A stretch of 64,000 bases of DNA from Diplonema japonicum (Eukaryota > Euglenozoa > Diplonemea > Diplonemida > Diplonemidae). Of the stretch, positions 51,588 through 62,110 are shown in pieces. The DNA lies in contig OZ025664.1 in NCBI GenBank assembly GCA_964019335.1, positions 558,001 to 622,000 on the forward strand. The letters run 5' to 3'. Below the pieces are notes generated by a model. That model saw only the letters and a program-made list of their open reading frames with translations, had not been told where the DNA came from and ran no database searches. Positions within the stretch are counted from its first letter, which is position 1. Each line of letters starts with the position of its first letter. A program made the translations under genes and the position numbers.

Positions 51588-51786
51588 TATACATTATTGA
51601 TTTTTTATTTTTATTTCTTGGAGGAAAAAAAAAAAAAAAATAGGATAGAAGACTTTTTATCTGGTTTTGTTGTTTGTCTTTTTTTTTTTATTATTGCCTA
51701 TCTTTCCTTTTTTTTTCTGAATTGACATCCAAATAAAGAAAAGGAGAGGGAGGAGGAGGAGGTGGAGGGGAGAGGGAAAAAAAGAA

Positions 51787-52809
51787 ATGTCGATCCGACG
51801 GGAGAGCGCCCCTGAAATGCATTTCACGGCCAGCAACGGGCGATGGAAGGGCAGGCGGTTTTTCACAACGTCGAAGGCGGCGGGGCAGGCACGGCCACAA
51901 CACCTACACGGGGACGGGAAACCGAGGGCGAGACCGGGGAGACTGCAACCAATAACGAGGACACCCATACTAAGGTCAGGGTCGTGCCCACGATACGAGG
52001 AAAAACCAGAAGTAGTCGAAGTTGTAGAACTGGACGAATTCGAGGGCATAGACACTGGCGGAAGCATCAGCATAACCCCTTTGGTGTCCATGCTGTTCAG
52101 CTTGCAAAAGGCAGGTGGTGGTGATTTAATCCGAAAGATCACCTCTGTAAGCCAGAACGAGCTGGAACACAGAATGATATCAGCAGGCTACGAGCATACA
52201 CTGCTGACAAAACACAAGTTCCTCGCAATGCTTGAGGTCGTGCTGAACATCCACCCAGACGACCTTGACCACAGGGAGGCTTTGGTTCTGTTCACTCTGT
52301 TTGATGCAGATGACTCCAAGACCATCGACCCCCAGGAGTTCCGTGTCGGGGTGCACATGCTAAAGAACTCCAACGCCGCCGAACTTGTCATGAAACGAGT
52401 ACATTCCCTCCTACAGCTGGGGAATCGGTGTTACGAATCATCCCAATTCATAACAAGGTACGACCTTCAGCTCATTTACGAGTCTGTTGCGAACTTCAAC
52501 GCTGTGACTAAAGGGAAGGAAGTGGGCGAGCACTGTTCCAGGACGCTCATGGGGTTGATGGGTACCTACACGTGGGATAAGGCCCGTATCCCTGCGCAAA
52601 GTGTCCGTTTACAGATTTTCACCTCCCCTCTCCTCCTCTCATTTTTCAATCTTCACGATCAGGCCAACAATGTCAAGCAGGCTGTCAAAACGTGTGTGAC
52701 CCCGGAGCCGCTTGTGGCGTGCATGGCCGACACCATGCCTTCTACCCTTTCTACACCTATTCTGCCGCCTTTACGGCAGCATTCGAGTTACGTCCGGCCC
52801 TGGAGGTGA
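51787..52809 (+). CDS. EF-hand protein, 3' end uncertain
   Basis: The first 340 residues are open from ATG 51787. A basic N-terminus precedes a helical region with one clear EF hand, DADDSKTIDPQE (about residues 176-187), which has acidic or oxygen ligands at the usual loop positions. The preceding helix is REALVLFTLF. A less certain EF-like unit lies before it. The protein may be a calcium sensor. The last 35 residues in this frame (MADTMPSTLSTPILPPLRQH) look less protein-like than the overlapping frame, which reads AFYPFYTYSAAFTAAFELRP. Either an unrecognised intron or a frameshift may be present, and the gene may continue past the long T run at 52820-52871. Confidence 0.6.
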   Translation: MSIRRESAPEMHFTASNGRWKGRRFFTTSKAAGQARPQHLHGDGKPRARPGRLQPITRTPILRSGSCPRYEEKPEVVEVVELDEFEGIDTGGSISITPLVSMLFSLQKAGGGDLIRKITSVSQNELEHRMISAGYEHTLLTKHKFLAMLEVVLNIHPDDLDHREALVLFTLFDADDSKTIDPQEFRVGVHMLKNSNAAELVMKRVHSLLQLGNRCYESSQFITRYDLQLIYESVANFNAVTKGKEVGEHCSRTLMGLMGTYTWDKARIPAQSVRLQIFTSPLLLSFFNLHDQANNVKQAVKTCVTPEPLVACMADTMPSTLSTPILPPLRQHSSYVRPWR

Positions 52810-52813
52810 GGTT

Positions 52814-52872
<59 letters not shown>

Positions 52873-53405
52873 TAACTTCACTTTGTGCGAAAAATTATTC
52901 TGATTTTTTTTTTGTTTTTGTTTGTTGCCGTGTTTAGAGATATGATGTCGGTGCTAGGGGAAGAAAAAAAGAAGAAGAAAAAAAAAAAACACCCTTGCAT
53001 TGCTCCTGACACATATCTTGCGCTTTTCCTTCGATGTTATTCTCCTCCTTTCCCCCCCCCCCCCCCTTCCCCTCCCTGGTGAGTATCATTCTAACACCGT
53101 AAGTTTAAAAAAAAAAAGAGGGGGGGTCATTTTCTTTTTTCTTCTCCCGGCCATCAACAATTGTGTGTGCTTCGTCTTTTTTTTTTCCATGCTTCTTCTT
53201 TCCTTCCTCTTTTTTTTTAATTTTTTTTCCCCCCATTCTTTCATGTCTCTAAATGACAACAAGCCGTGTCGATGGGAAAAGGGAGGGTCCCCCCCCCAAA
53301 AAAAAGGGCGGGAAAAAATCGTGATTTTTTTCCGGTCATTTTAGGGACATGAATGGTTGATTTTTTTTTTTTTTTTTTTTTTTTTCCCCTAGATCCGGTA
53401 ATTAG
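52810..53405. other. T52 run and unresolved exon-containing region
   Basis: A T run at about 52820-52871 is followed by a possible acceptor (gccgtgtttag, ending 52937), then mixed runs. I cannot define exons here with confidence. Confidence 0.4.
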
Positions 53406-53639
53406 GCTCCCGCTTGTAATGTGCGCACAGAGAAGAGGTAGGTTGACACCTGCTTCTTTCCTCTTCATCTACTTCACGAAAACAGGCCTAGTCACTCTGC
53501 TCAACCCATCCCAGAATCAAGATTCTGCAGTGGGCCCCCGCATCCACCATACATGCAACCTCAGATGGTTCCAGCGGTAGCGATGCACAGGATAAGCCTC
53601 GACATCAACATTAATGTTAAGACTGACGAGGACTGGTGA
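53406..53639 (+). CDS. Candidate last two exons of a gene, start unknown
   Basis: A possible short exon 53406-53437 (APACNVRTEK plus two bases) joins through a 48-nt GTAGG...CAG intron (53438-53485) to 53486-53639. That exon reads PSHSAQPIPESRFC and, further on, AVAMHRISLDININVKTDED followed by Trp and TGA. The stop, the borders and the run-free sequence suggest real coding DNA. It could be the 3' end of the EF-hand gene or a separate gene. An alternative frame (53353-53580) is also open across the intron, so confidence is limited. Confidence 0.4.
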
Positions 53640-53741
53640 CTTGAAATCCCCTTGTAGCTTGTAATACCCAACCTTTTTTGCAGCCTCTCAGTTTTGATTT
53701 CTTCTTGTAACCTGTGCCCTGCATTATTAAATAAAACAACA

Positions 53742-53893
53742 TATTAAATGAAAATAAGTGCATTATTTCACTTGTGGTGGCGGGTTTAACTCGAAATTAT
53801 TACTACACTCGCTTCGCTCGTGAAGTAAGATCCTCTCTCGTTAAACCCCCTGCCACCACGCGTGAAATAATGCAATCTTATTTTCATTTAATA
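53742..53893. repeat. Long imperfect inverted repeat (hairpin)
   Basis: The left arm at about 53742-53793 and the right arm at about 53834-53893 are inverted copies sharing TATTAAATGAAAATAAG, TGCATTATTTCAC, GTGGTGGC and GGGTTTAA, with small gaps. The loop of about 40 nt has the smaller palindromic part TTACT...AGTAA. It could fold into a hairpin of about 50 bp. It lies 100 bp past the candidate stop at 53639. It may be a foldback or MITE-type element, or a transcribed hairpin. Confidence 0.75.
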
Positions 53894-54900
53894 AATAGTT
53901 ATTACTTCGTTTCTTCCAGACGAAAAAAAAAAAAAGTTTTTTTTAACTCATTTTATTTACCCTCTTTTTTTTTTTCTTTTTTTTTTTTTTCCTTTCCCTT
54001 TCTTATTTCCCCCTCGAGGGGAGTGCGAGAATGGGCGGGAAAAAAAAAAGAAAAAGAAATACAAAAAAGGATAAAGAAAACACCCAATGGAAGCCTAGCT
54101 TCCAAAGGGAGCCTGTTCTAAACCCTGGCAACCTTTTCTTTTATATTACCCCTTCTAATCAAGGTAGGCTACGTTAAGGAAGGGGGGGAAATATACAAAA
54201 AGGGTACCGCAAGGAAGCTCTTAAAGAGAAAAAAAAAATATATGGTGGTGTGGCAAGAAAAAGAGAAAAAAAAAAGAGGCAGTCAAGAGAACAGAACAGC
54301 GGGGGGGTCAAGAAAAAAGGAAGGAGCAGAAAGAGAGGAGTCATATTGATTAAGTACTTTTCTCTTCCTTCTGCCCTTCAAATCCATCTCTCTTCCAAAT
54401 TACAAACAAAAGAAATACAAAAGAAAAGGGCGAGGGGGGGGGGGGGGGGGGGGGTAACACCATTCAGCGGTTAGCAAATAAAAAACTTGTTCCCATCGTC
54501 GCCCCAACACTAGGCTTTTACCCGCACACGTACAAACAAAAAGATGATGGCACTAGACAAGGGCCCTCAGGAAGTAAGTACCTCGCGGTGACACAACGGT
54601 GGAAAGAAAAGTTTTTTTTTTTTTGCTAACCGGGAAAACGGTGTTTCTCTCAAAAGAAAAAGAAAAGAAGAAAAAAAAAGAAGAAGAGAAGAGAAAAAAA
54701 AAGATTAAAAAAAATAGGGGGGGAGGAATACTGTATGACTAATTTAATCTCAGGACAAAAAAAAAAGAAAAAAAAATGTCTCTGAAGCGATTAATTCAAC
54801 CATTTTTATTTTATTTTAAAAAGTTGGTAGGCAGTACAATCTCCTTTTTTTTTTTTTATTCCTTCTTCTTCTTCTTCTCCAATCTAGAATACGTGCTGGG

Positions 54901-54934
<34 letters not shown>

Positions 54935-55035
54935 AAAACAAAACAAAAAAGCTCATATTTATTAGATACTTTTCAAGTTCCACTCTTCTCTAAACCCAAA
55001 AAACAAAAATAGAAAGAAATATGAGGTTTCTTTGT

Positions 55036-55077
<42 letters not shown>

Positions 55078-55137
55078 TTAGTAGGGGGTAAACATAAGGG
55101 GGAAAAAAAAAAAAAAAAAAAACAAAACAAAATAATA
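53894..55137. other. 1.2-kb spacer with many runs
   Basis: T, A and G runs (G about 16-18 near 54436-54453; A32 near 54901-54932; T35 near 55039-55073) surround short unique pieces. One small palindrome, TGGAAGC with GCTTCCA, lies near 54087-54105. No gene is assigned. Confidence 0.55.
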
Positions 55138-55620
55138 ATGGTGAACCGGATCTGGAATGAAAAGGGCTTAGAAGAAGGGAGTACAAACACGAGAACAAAG
55201 ATGCTGGAGAGGAGAATAGCCGAAACAAGAGACATGTGCCACGCCTTCGAGGTGAAGATGAGAACCGCGAAATTGGGTGTAAGCGACTTAGTAGGGGGTG
55301 ACTCAGGATTTTTTACCGGTAAAAAGAAGAAGGCAAAAGCAGGGCACACCAGGAGGAGGAAAGACACATGTCCCTCAGTCAGCATAAGGAGCGACAACGC
55401 TAACAAAAAGCGTTCGTCTGACTCGGTCATAGATATCAAGTACCCCTACCCCCCTCGTGAGCCGCGGTACCTTCACCTGTCCTCTAGCAACAGCATGACT
55501 TCCCACAGATCACTGCTTGATAACTACCATTTGCCTTTGTATTCTTCCTTCACACCGTCTGGTGAGTACACCCTCCCCCCTCTTCCATCCCTGTACTCGA
55601 GATCACCTCCTCTTGGCTAA
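55138..55620 (+). CDS. Small basic protein, unrecognised
   Basis: From ATG 55138 the frame gives 160 residues. In-frame codons upstream derive from T and A runs and are excluded. A helical start (NRIWNEKGLEEGSTNTRTKM and RRIAETRDMCHAFEVKMRTA) is followed by a Lys/Arg/Ser-rich middle and a Pro/Tyr/Ser-rich end (YPYPPREPRYLHLSS). The basic middle could be a nuclear-targeting signal. No known family is recognised. The gene is less certain than its neighbours because it is short and low in complexity. Confidence 0.45.
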   Translation: MVNRIWNEKGLEEGSTNTRTKMLERRIAETRDMCHAFEVKMRTAKLGVSDLVGGDSGFFTGKKKKAKAGHTRRRKDTCPSVSIRSDNANKKRSSDSVIDIKYPYPPREPRYLHLSSSNSMTSHRSLLDNYHLPLYSSFTPSGEYTLPPLPSLYSRSPPLG

Positions 55621-55915
55621 GAGGGGAGACAAGGGCGGGGGGGGGGGGAAAAAGAAGGGGGTGTACATTTCCATGTTCGACCCTTTTTTTTTTTTTTTTT
55701 TTTTTTTTCCTTCTTTTTTTTTTTTTTTTAATTCCTGCTTTGTTTTTTTTCTTTTTTTTTATTATTATTACCTCCCCCCTCCTTGTTTGGTGAGGGGATA
55801 AAAAAAGAAATTAGCCTGTTGTTCCTCCCTTTTTTTCGTTCTTTCTTTCTTTCTCATACATGACATCTCTGCCTACATACACCACACAGAGGGTCGGGCA
55901 CCCTAGAGGGAAAAG
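55621..55915. other. Intergenic spacer
   Basis: G, T and A runs. Nothing gene-like. Confidence 0.6.
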
Positions 55916-57106
55916 ATGATGCAGGCAGTAGTGTTGGGGCTGACGGTGTGTGCGGTGGGTGCTGTGATGGACGTGCGGCCAGACGATGTGACCGCACTGT
56001 TCGACGTGCTGAGGAGCGAAGACGAGCCGCACATGGTGCTCCTCTACGACAGCACCATAGGGGGCGGTGCCTTTGCCAGGAAGTTCGTAGGTGACGTCGA
56101 GTCGCAGCTTACCCTTTACGCCGACTGCTATGCCGCCGACGTTGCGGAGCACCGCCTGAAGTGGATGGCCCAGGCCTTCAACATGAAGGAGGAGCCTGGT
56201 TACGCTTTCTTGTTCTACGGCACATCCGCAACCCCCTCCACGGCGAAGGGGAAGCTCCACAGACCTGGCGGTGTCAAGAAGCCAGCTACCTACGCAGGCC
56301 CGCTTGCCAACCTTAAAGGATGGGTTCAGTCAAAACAGCCCGACCCAAAAGGCCTTCAAAGACTGTCTCCTAAAAAAGAAGAAGAAATTTTGAAAATTGT
56401 CGGAGCGACTGACGGCGACACGCTTGTTGTGTACACCGACAAGGACAAGGTGTCCCCCGCCCTGCGGGCCATCGTGGCAAGGGTGGGGAACACAGTAGGT
56501 AGCACCGTCCTAGCAAAGGTGAAGAACGGGAACCCATTCGGTGTCGTGAAGCTCCCTACCCTGGTACTGTACGCAGAGGCCGGGGAAAAGAGAATCTACG
56601 AAGGGAAGATGGAAAGAGAAGAGATCGAAACCTTTGTAGGGAAGGAACCAAAGGAGGACAGGATGAAACTCCTAAAAAGCAAAGACAACATGGTGTGGGA
56701 GGCCGCGGTGAAAAAACACAGAGACCCTGTCATCCCTGTCAAGACGCAGGAAGAATGGACTGAGACAGTGGTGGGTGAGGGTAAAGGACTGGTGATGGTT
56801 GCTTTCTTGGATGAGGCTGACGAAGAGTTCAGTGACATGATGAAGGTTCTGAAACAAGCTGTAAAGCAGCACTCTGCCATTCAGAGTGCTGCATGGGTCC
56901 CTACTTCCATTTCTGCAGACCTCAGGGGGCACTTCGATGTTGACCCAAACAGCATCATGTTCATTTCCAACCCCACAGGCAAATACATTCGCTTTACAGG
57001 CTCCAAGAGCCGTCTGTCTCGGTTCATCGATGGCCCGCTCAAAAGATCTAAAGGCGCCAAGGACCTTGGCACCTTGCCTTCGTTGAACGAACAGAACGAG
57101 CTGTAA
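55916..57106 (+). CDS. Secretory-pathway protein with thioredoxin-like domains, no CXXC
   Basis: The 396-residue product begins with a hydrophobic signal peptide (about 1-17, MMQAVVLGLTVCAVGAV). Two or three thioredoxin-like folds are suggested by DTLVVYTDKDKVSPALRAIV with KLPTLVLYAEAGEKRIYEGK (about 170-240), and by EEWTETVVGEGKGLVMVAFL (about 275-300). No CXXC active site exists, so it is not an oxidoreductase. The C-terminus EQNEL resembles, but is not, a standard KDEL-type ER-retention signal. A chaperone-like role in the ER, like redox-inactive PDI relatives, is inferred. Single exon. Confidence 0.6.
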   Translation: MMQAVVLGLTVCAVGAVMDVRPDDVTALFDVLRSEDEPHMVLLYDSTIGGGAFARKFVGDVESQLTLYADCYAADVAEHRLKWMAQAFNMKEEPGYAFLFYGTSATPSTAKGKLHRPGGVKKPATYAGPLANLKGWVQSKQPDPKGLQRLSPKKEEEILKIVGATDGDTLVVYTDKDKVSPALRAIVARVGNTVGSTVLAKVKNGNPFGVVKLPTLVLYAEAGEKRIYEGKMEREEIETFVGKEPKEDRMKLLKSKDNMVWEAAVKKHRDPVIPVKTQEEWTETVVGEGKGLVMVAFLDEADEEFSDMMKVLKQAVKQHSAIQSAAWVPTSISADLRGHFDVDPNSIMFISNPTGKYIRFTGSKSRLSRFIDGPLKRSKGAKDLGTLPSLNEQNEL

Positions 57107-57126
57107 GTGTACTTTTTTTTTGTTTC

Positions 57127-57157
<31 letters not shown>

Positions 57158-57600
57158 TTTTTTTTTCATATAAGAGGGAAAACGAAGGGGAAAAAAAAAG
57201 AAAACAGATGGAAGAAAGAAAAGAAAAAAAAAAAGGAAGAATAAAAAAAAAAGAAAAAAAAGTGTCCCTCTGTAATTTTCTTTCGTATAACTCGATACAG
57301 TAAAAAAAAAAAAAAAAAAAAGCGGTGAAGAAAAAAAAAAAAGAGGGAAAAAAACAAAACAAAAAAAAGCCTGCCCTCCCCCCCTCTTTTTTTTTTCCAA
57401 ACTCTTGGTTTTCACTCTCTTTTTTTTTTTTTTTTTCAAGGAAAAAAAAAAATGTTGATTGGGGAATCAAACCCCCCCTTGATCGACGAGGAAAAAAAAA
57501 AAAAAATCTTTTTTTTAAATATTTCTAATATCTTTTTTTTCACAACGACACAAAAAAAAAAAAAGAAAAAATACAAACTCAAAGGGGGAGGGGAGGAGGG
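57107..57600. other. Intergenic spacer
   Basis: T, A and mixed runs, ending in a purine-rich leader directly before ATG 57601. No gene is seen. Confidence 0.65.
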
Positions 57601-60600
57601 ATGGCGGAGCAAGGCACGGAAGGGCCGTCCATAAGGCGCCTTATGATCACAAACATGCAACTGGAGAACTTCAAGTCGTACGCCGGTGTGCAAAAAATAG
57701 GCCCGTTCCACAAGAAGTTCAGCGCGATAGTGGGCCCCAACGGAAGCGGAAAGAGCAACGTGATCGACGCCATGCTCTTCGTCTTCGGGAAGAAGGCGAA
57801 GCAGATCCGACTCGACAAAATCGCTTCCCTCATCCACAAGAGCGACGCCCACCCTAACCTCCGAGAAGGCAAGGTCACTGTCTACTTCCAGGAAATCATC
57901 GACTACGAAACATCAGAAGACGCTTATGAACCTGTCCTTGGAACCGAGCTCAGCGTTTCCCGTTCTTGCAATTCCGACGGCCAGTCTCACTACTACATCA
58001 ACAACACCAAGTCCACCTACGCCAAGGTGACAACTCTTCTCAAAGAGAAGGGCATCGACCTTGACCACAACAGGTTCTTAATCCTTCAAGGCGAGGTGGA
58101 ACAGATCTCCCTCATGAAGCCCAAGGCCGCCAACGAACACGAAGACGGGCTTCTTGAATACATTGAAGACATCATCGGCACGCAGCACTACAAACCCAAG
58201 ATCGAGGAAGGCACCACTGTTATTGAAGAACTCACAGAGCAGCGTGAAACGCACCTTAACCGTGTGGTGAGTGCAGAGAAGGACCGCGAGGCACTCGACG
58301 GTGCCAAGCGCGAAGCAGAGGAGTTCCTTCGCCTTGAAGTAAAACTCAGCAAACAGCGCGCCATCTTCATCCAAATGAAGCTCGCAACACTGTCCTCCGA
58401 ACTCGCAGCCAAGCAAAAGGGCGTTGACGCTCTCGAGAAGAAACTCGAACTGGAATGCTGCAAAACCAAAGACGCCAAAGACGAGCTCCTTCAGATGGAA
58501 GAAGAGGCGAAGACCGAAAGAAAGCAGTGCGACAAAATGATGAAAGAGTACGAGAAGCTCCAAGCGGAGTACAGGAAGCTGGACACGAACTCCGCTGAGA
58601 ACACAACAAACAGGAACCACGCACAGCAGTCGTATAACAGGCTGAAATCTGTTCATACGAAGACAGTGGCGGAGGTCACAAAAACCGAGGAGCAGATCAA
58701 AGCGTCGGAAAAAGAAGTGAATAAAGGCCAGAAGGAGCTAGACACGCTCCGCACGTCAATCGAAAAGGACACTGTGGAAATCGATGCGAAGACGGAAGGT
58801 TTGCAGCAGAAGCTAAAACCTCTTCGGGAACGGTACGAGCGCATGCAGAAGGAGATCCTCCCCTTTAACGAAGAGGTGTCCAAAGCTGAAGAGAAACTAA
58901 AGCTCACCGAGAACGAGCGTGGGATGGCAAAGCAGGGCGACACGGACCTGAAGACAAGGCTGGAAGTAGAGCAGCGGAGAAAGGCAAACACGGGAAGCAA
59001 GATCAGAACGCTGGAGGAAACTCTTGTGAAGGACAAAAAAGAACTGAAATCCCGCAAGGAACAGCTGGACATCGACCAGAAGAAGCTAGGCAAGGCGGAA
59101 CAAACACTTCCCATTGTGAAGCAGAAGGAGCAGGATCTCCTGAGTCAAGTTGAAACCAGGAAGAGGCAAATCCAAGACGCGGGCAGCGAGAATGCTGTCG
59201 TGAAGGCACTGAAGCGTCTGAAGCAACAAGGCGGCCTTGACGGGTACTACGGCCGCCTGGGTGACCTCGGCACCATAGATGACAAGTACAGTGTGGCCGT
59301 GAGTACTGGTGCAGGAGGTAATTTAAACTGTCTTGTCGTGGATAAGGAGAGCACCGCCAAGAAGATTCTGTCGTACCTGAAGGACAACGCGATCGGAAGG
59401 GCTGCCGTCCTGCTGCTCGACCACCAGCAGCAGCAGTACGGCAAGAAGATCAACGACGAGTTCACTGCACCTGGTGGCCTCAGCAGGCTGTTTGACCTCA
59501 TCACGCCCTGCCACGACAGGTTCGCCCCTGCCTTCTTCCACGCGGTGAGGAACACACTGGTGGCAAAGAACATCGAAGAAGCAACTGAAATAGCCTACAA
59601 CAGGAAGAATAACAACCCGCGTATCGTGACTCTTAACGGGGAGCTCATCGAGCCCACCGGTACCATGACTGGTGGTGGGCATGCTCCGCAGTCTGGTGCT
59701 GGGATGAGGTCGTACCAGATCAGCGCAGAGCTCAAAGAAGATCTCCTTAAACAACAGGAAGGCCAGCAGCAGCAGCTTGAGCAGGCGCACACTGACGCAA
59801 GGATGTTGACGCAAACAATCTACGCGCTGAAGGACAAGGTACAGCTGAGCACCAGTAAGGTTAAAGAGATGGAGAGTATCGTCAGATCGCGTGAAGCAGA
59901 GCTGAAGCACACGAAGGAGGAGATCGAGGCTATCGACAAGGCGCTGGAGGACATCGACGGCGAGGTGGACGCAGCCAACGCAACTAACAAGAAGGAAGCC
60001 TCGAGACTGAAGAAGCTCGACGACGAAGTGAAGAAAGCGACAGAGATGCTGGAGAAGGCACGCTTCGAGAGAAAGAATCTGCAAGATTCGATTGCGCTGC
60101 TGCAGGCCGAGATGGACGAAATGGGCGGGAAAAGCTACACGAAGCTGAAAAACACGCTGAAGGCGAACAAGGAAAGGGTCGCTGTTCTGGAGAAAAAAGT
60201 GAGCGAAGCAGAGGCCACATCCCTCGCATGCAAGAAGCACCTAGACGGGAGGAGGAAGAAGGTGTCGACCGCGGAAAAAGACCTACAAAAGGCAAAGGAG
60301 ACACTGGAGAAGCTGGAAGGCGACGATGATGAGGACGACGACAAGCTGACGCAGTCGAAGAGCAGTGTGAAGGCTGTTAAGAAGGAGATCGATGCGGCGA
60401 AAAAGAAGGTCGAAAATCTCGATAAGAAGCGGGAACAGCGAAAAGACACACTGAACAAAAGCAAGGCAGCAGAGGTTAAGATACAGCACGAGTACAAAGC
60501 AGCCGAAGGTGAGCTGAAGGCAGTCAGCGCACAGCAAACAAAGCTCAGCGACACACTCGAGAACATCAACAAGGCGATCCGAAAAAGCATCGTAGAGTAT

Positions 60601-61644
60601 GGGATCGGCATCCTGGACCCTTCAGAGGTGGAGGACCCTACCACCTTCGAGCCTGAAAGGTACACCGTCATCATCGAGGAAGGGGAACTTGAGCAGTTCG
60701 ACGCCACCAACGTGAAACGAGCGATCCAGAGATTGGAAGAAACACAGAAAAAGCTGAAACCGAATGTGAAAGCACTCTCAGAATGGCAGGAAAAAGACAA
60801 AATATTTTCAAAGAGGCAGGAGGAGTTCAAAGCGGTAAGCGATAAGAGGACAGAGGCGCAAAGCAAGGTAGAGATGCTGCGCAAAGCAAGGCACGACGAG
60901 TTCATGGCTGGGTTCAGAGGGATCACATTCAAGCTGAAGGAAATGTATCAAATGTTGACGCTTGGCGGCGATGCAGAATTGGAGCTGGTGGACACCTTCG
61001 ACCCCTTCACAGAGGGGCTGCAGTTCAGCGTGCGGCCGCCGAAGAAATCGTGGAAGCACATCTCGAACCTATCGGGTGGTGAGAAAACCCTCTCTTCCCT
61101 TGCGCTTGTCTTCGCCCTCCACCACTTCAAGCCCACCCCAGTTTACGTCATGGACGAGATAGACGCAGCACTTGACTTCAAAAACGTGGTATGAGAATAC
61201 GAAGAAAAAAGCTCTAAATTAACCCAGTCTATCGTGGCGAATTACGTGAAGTCTGCTGCCAGCAATGCGCAGTTCATCATCATCAGTCTAAGGAACAATA
61301 TGTTTGAACTTGCCAACAGGCTCATCGGAATCTGCAAGACTGAGAATTGCACCAAAAGGTATATCATACAAAGATGAGGAGGGGGGGGGGGGGGGGGGGG
61401 GAAACTTTTTTTTTGCAGTGCCGCAATTAACCCAGCGAGTTTCGCAGGCCTTCTCCCATCCACTCCTGCACAAGAAAACACCACGTCTAGACCTGTTATT
61501 GGGTATGCTTCATGGGAGACCTTAAGACAAGAAGAATAAATTTTAAAAAGGGTAAAGAGACGAGCGGAACCAGCAGTTGCGAGCCCTGCAAAAAAACGAG
61601 CTGTGAGCCCTGAGATCCATGAAGAGCTGACTCTAGAAGAGTGA
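57601..61644 (+). CDS. SMC4: Condensin subunit SMC4
   Basis: SMC4 pairs with SMC2 as the ATPase core of condensin, which compacts chromosomes. Exons 57601-61188, 61228-61358, 61419-61502 and 61551-61644 give 1298 residues. The N-terminal head starts MITNMQLENFKSYAG with Walker A GPNGSGKS and the Q-loop region FLILQGEVEQISLMKPKA, typical of SMC4. Coiled coils flank a hinge at about 540-690 (GGLDGYYGRLGDLGTIDDKY). The C-terminal head has signature LSGGEKTLSSLALVFALHHF, Walker B VYVMDEIDAALD and IIISLRNNMFELANRLIGIC. Introns are 39, 60 (with a 21-G run) and 48 nt. If the last intron is retained, the stop comes at 61539 instead, changing the C-terminus. Confidence 0.95.
61359..61418 (+). other. 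SMC4 intron 2 with a 21-G run
   Basis: GTATATCATACAAAGATGA leads to 21 consecutive G (61381-61401), then AAAC, eight T and GCAG. The joined protein reads CTK-S-AAINP, as expected for the family. Confidence 0.88.
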
Positions 61645-61768
61645 TGATGTGCCTTTCCATTTCTTTTTTTTTTTTTTTTATTTGACAAGTTTTATTTAGA
61701 TTTTTTATTTAGATGACTATTAGTAGAGTACTCACATACTTCCAAAACACTTTCTTTTTTTACTACTG

Positions 61769-61825
<57 letters not shown>

Positions 61826-62110
61826 GCATGCACTGGTCGTTACCAGTGGGCCGTGTTCTCTCTTATAGATGGAAGAAGAGAAAGAGGGAAAGAAAAGGAA
61901 AACAAACAAAGAAAGGAAAAAAAAGAAAAAAAAACCCTTCCCTTTCCTCTACTCTCCCCATTTTTCTCTTCATTGTGGATGATCTTTCTTTTTTTTCTTC
62001 TTTCCCATAATAGCTTTCGACCAATTCAAAAAAAAAAAAAAAAAGAAAGAAAAAAAAAAACACTCTTTAGTAGAACTCAGGATTGAACCTGTACTGATGT
62101 ACAGTTAGAA
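61645..62110. other. Intergenic spacer with T55 run
   Basis: T run at about 61770-61824, the longest T run seen. Shorter A runs follow. No gene is seen. Confidence 0.65.
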
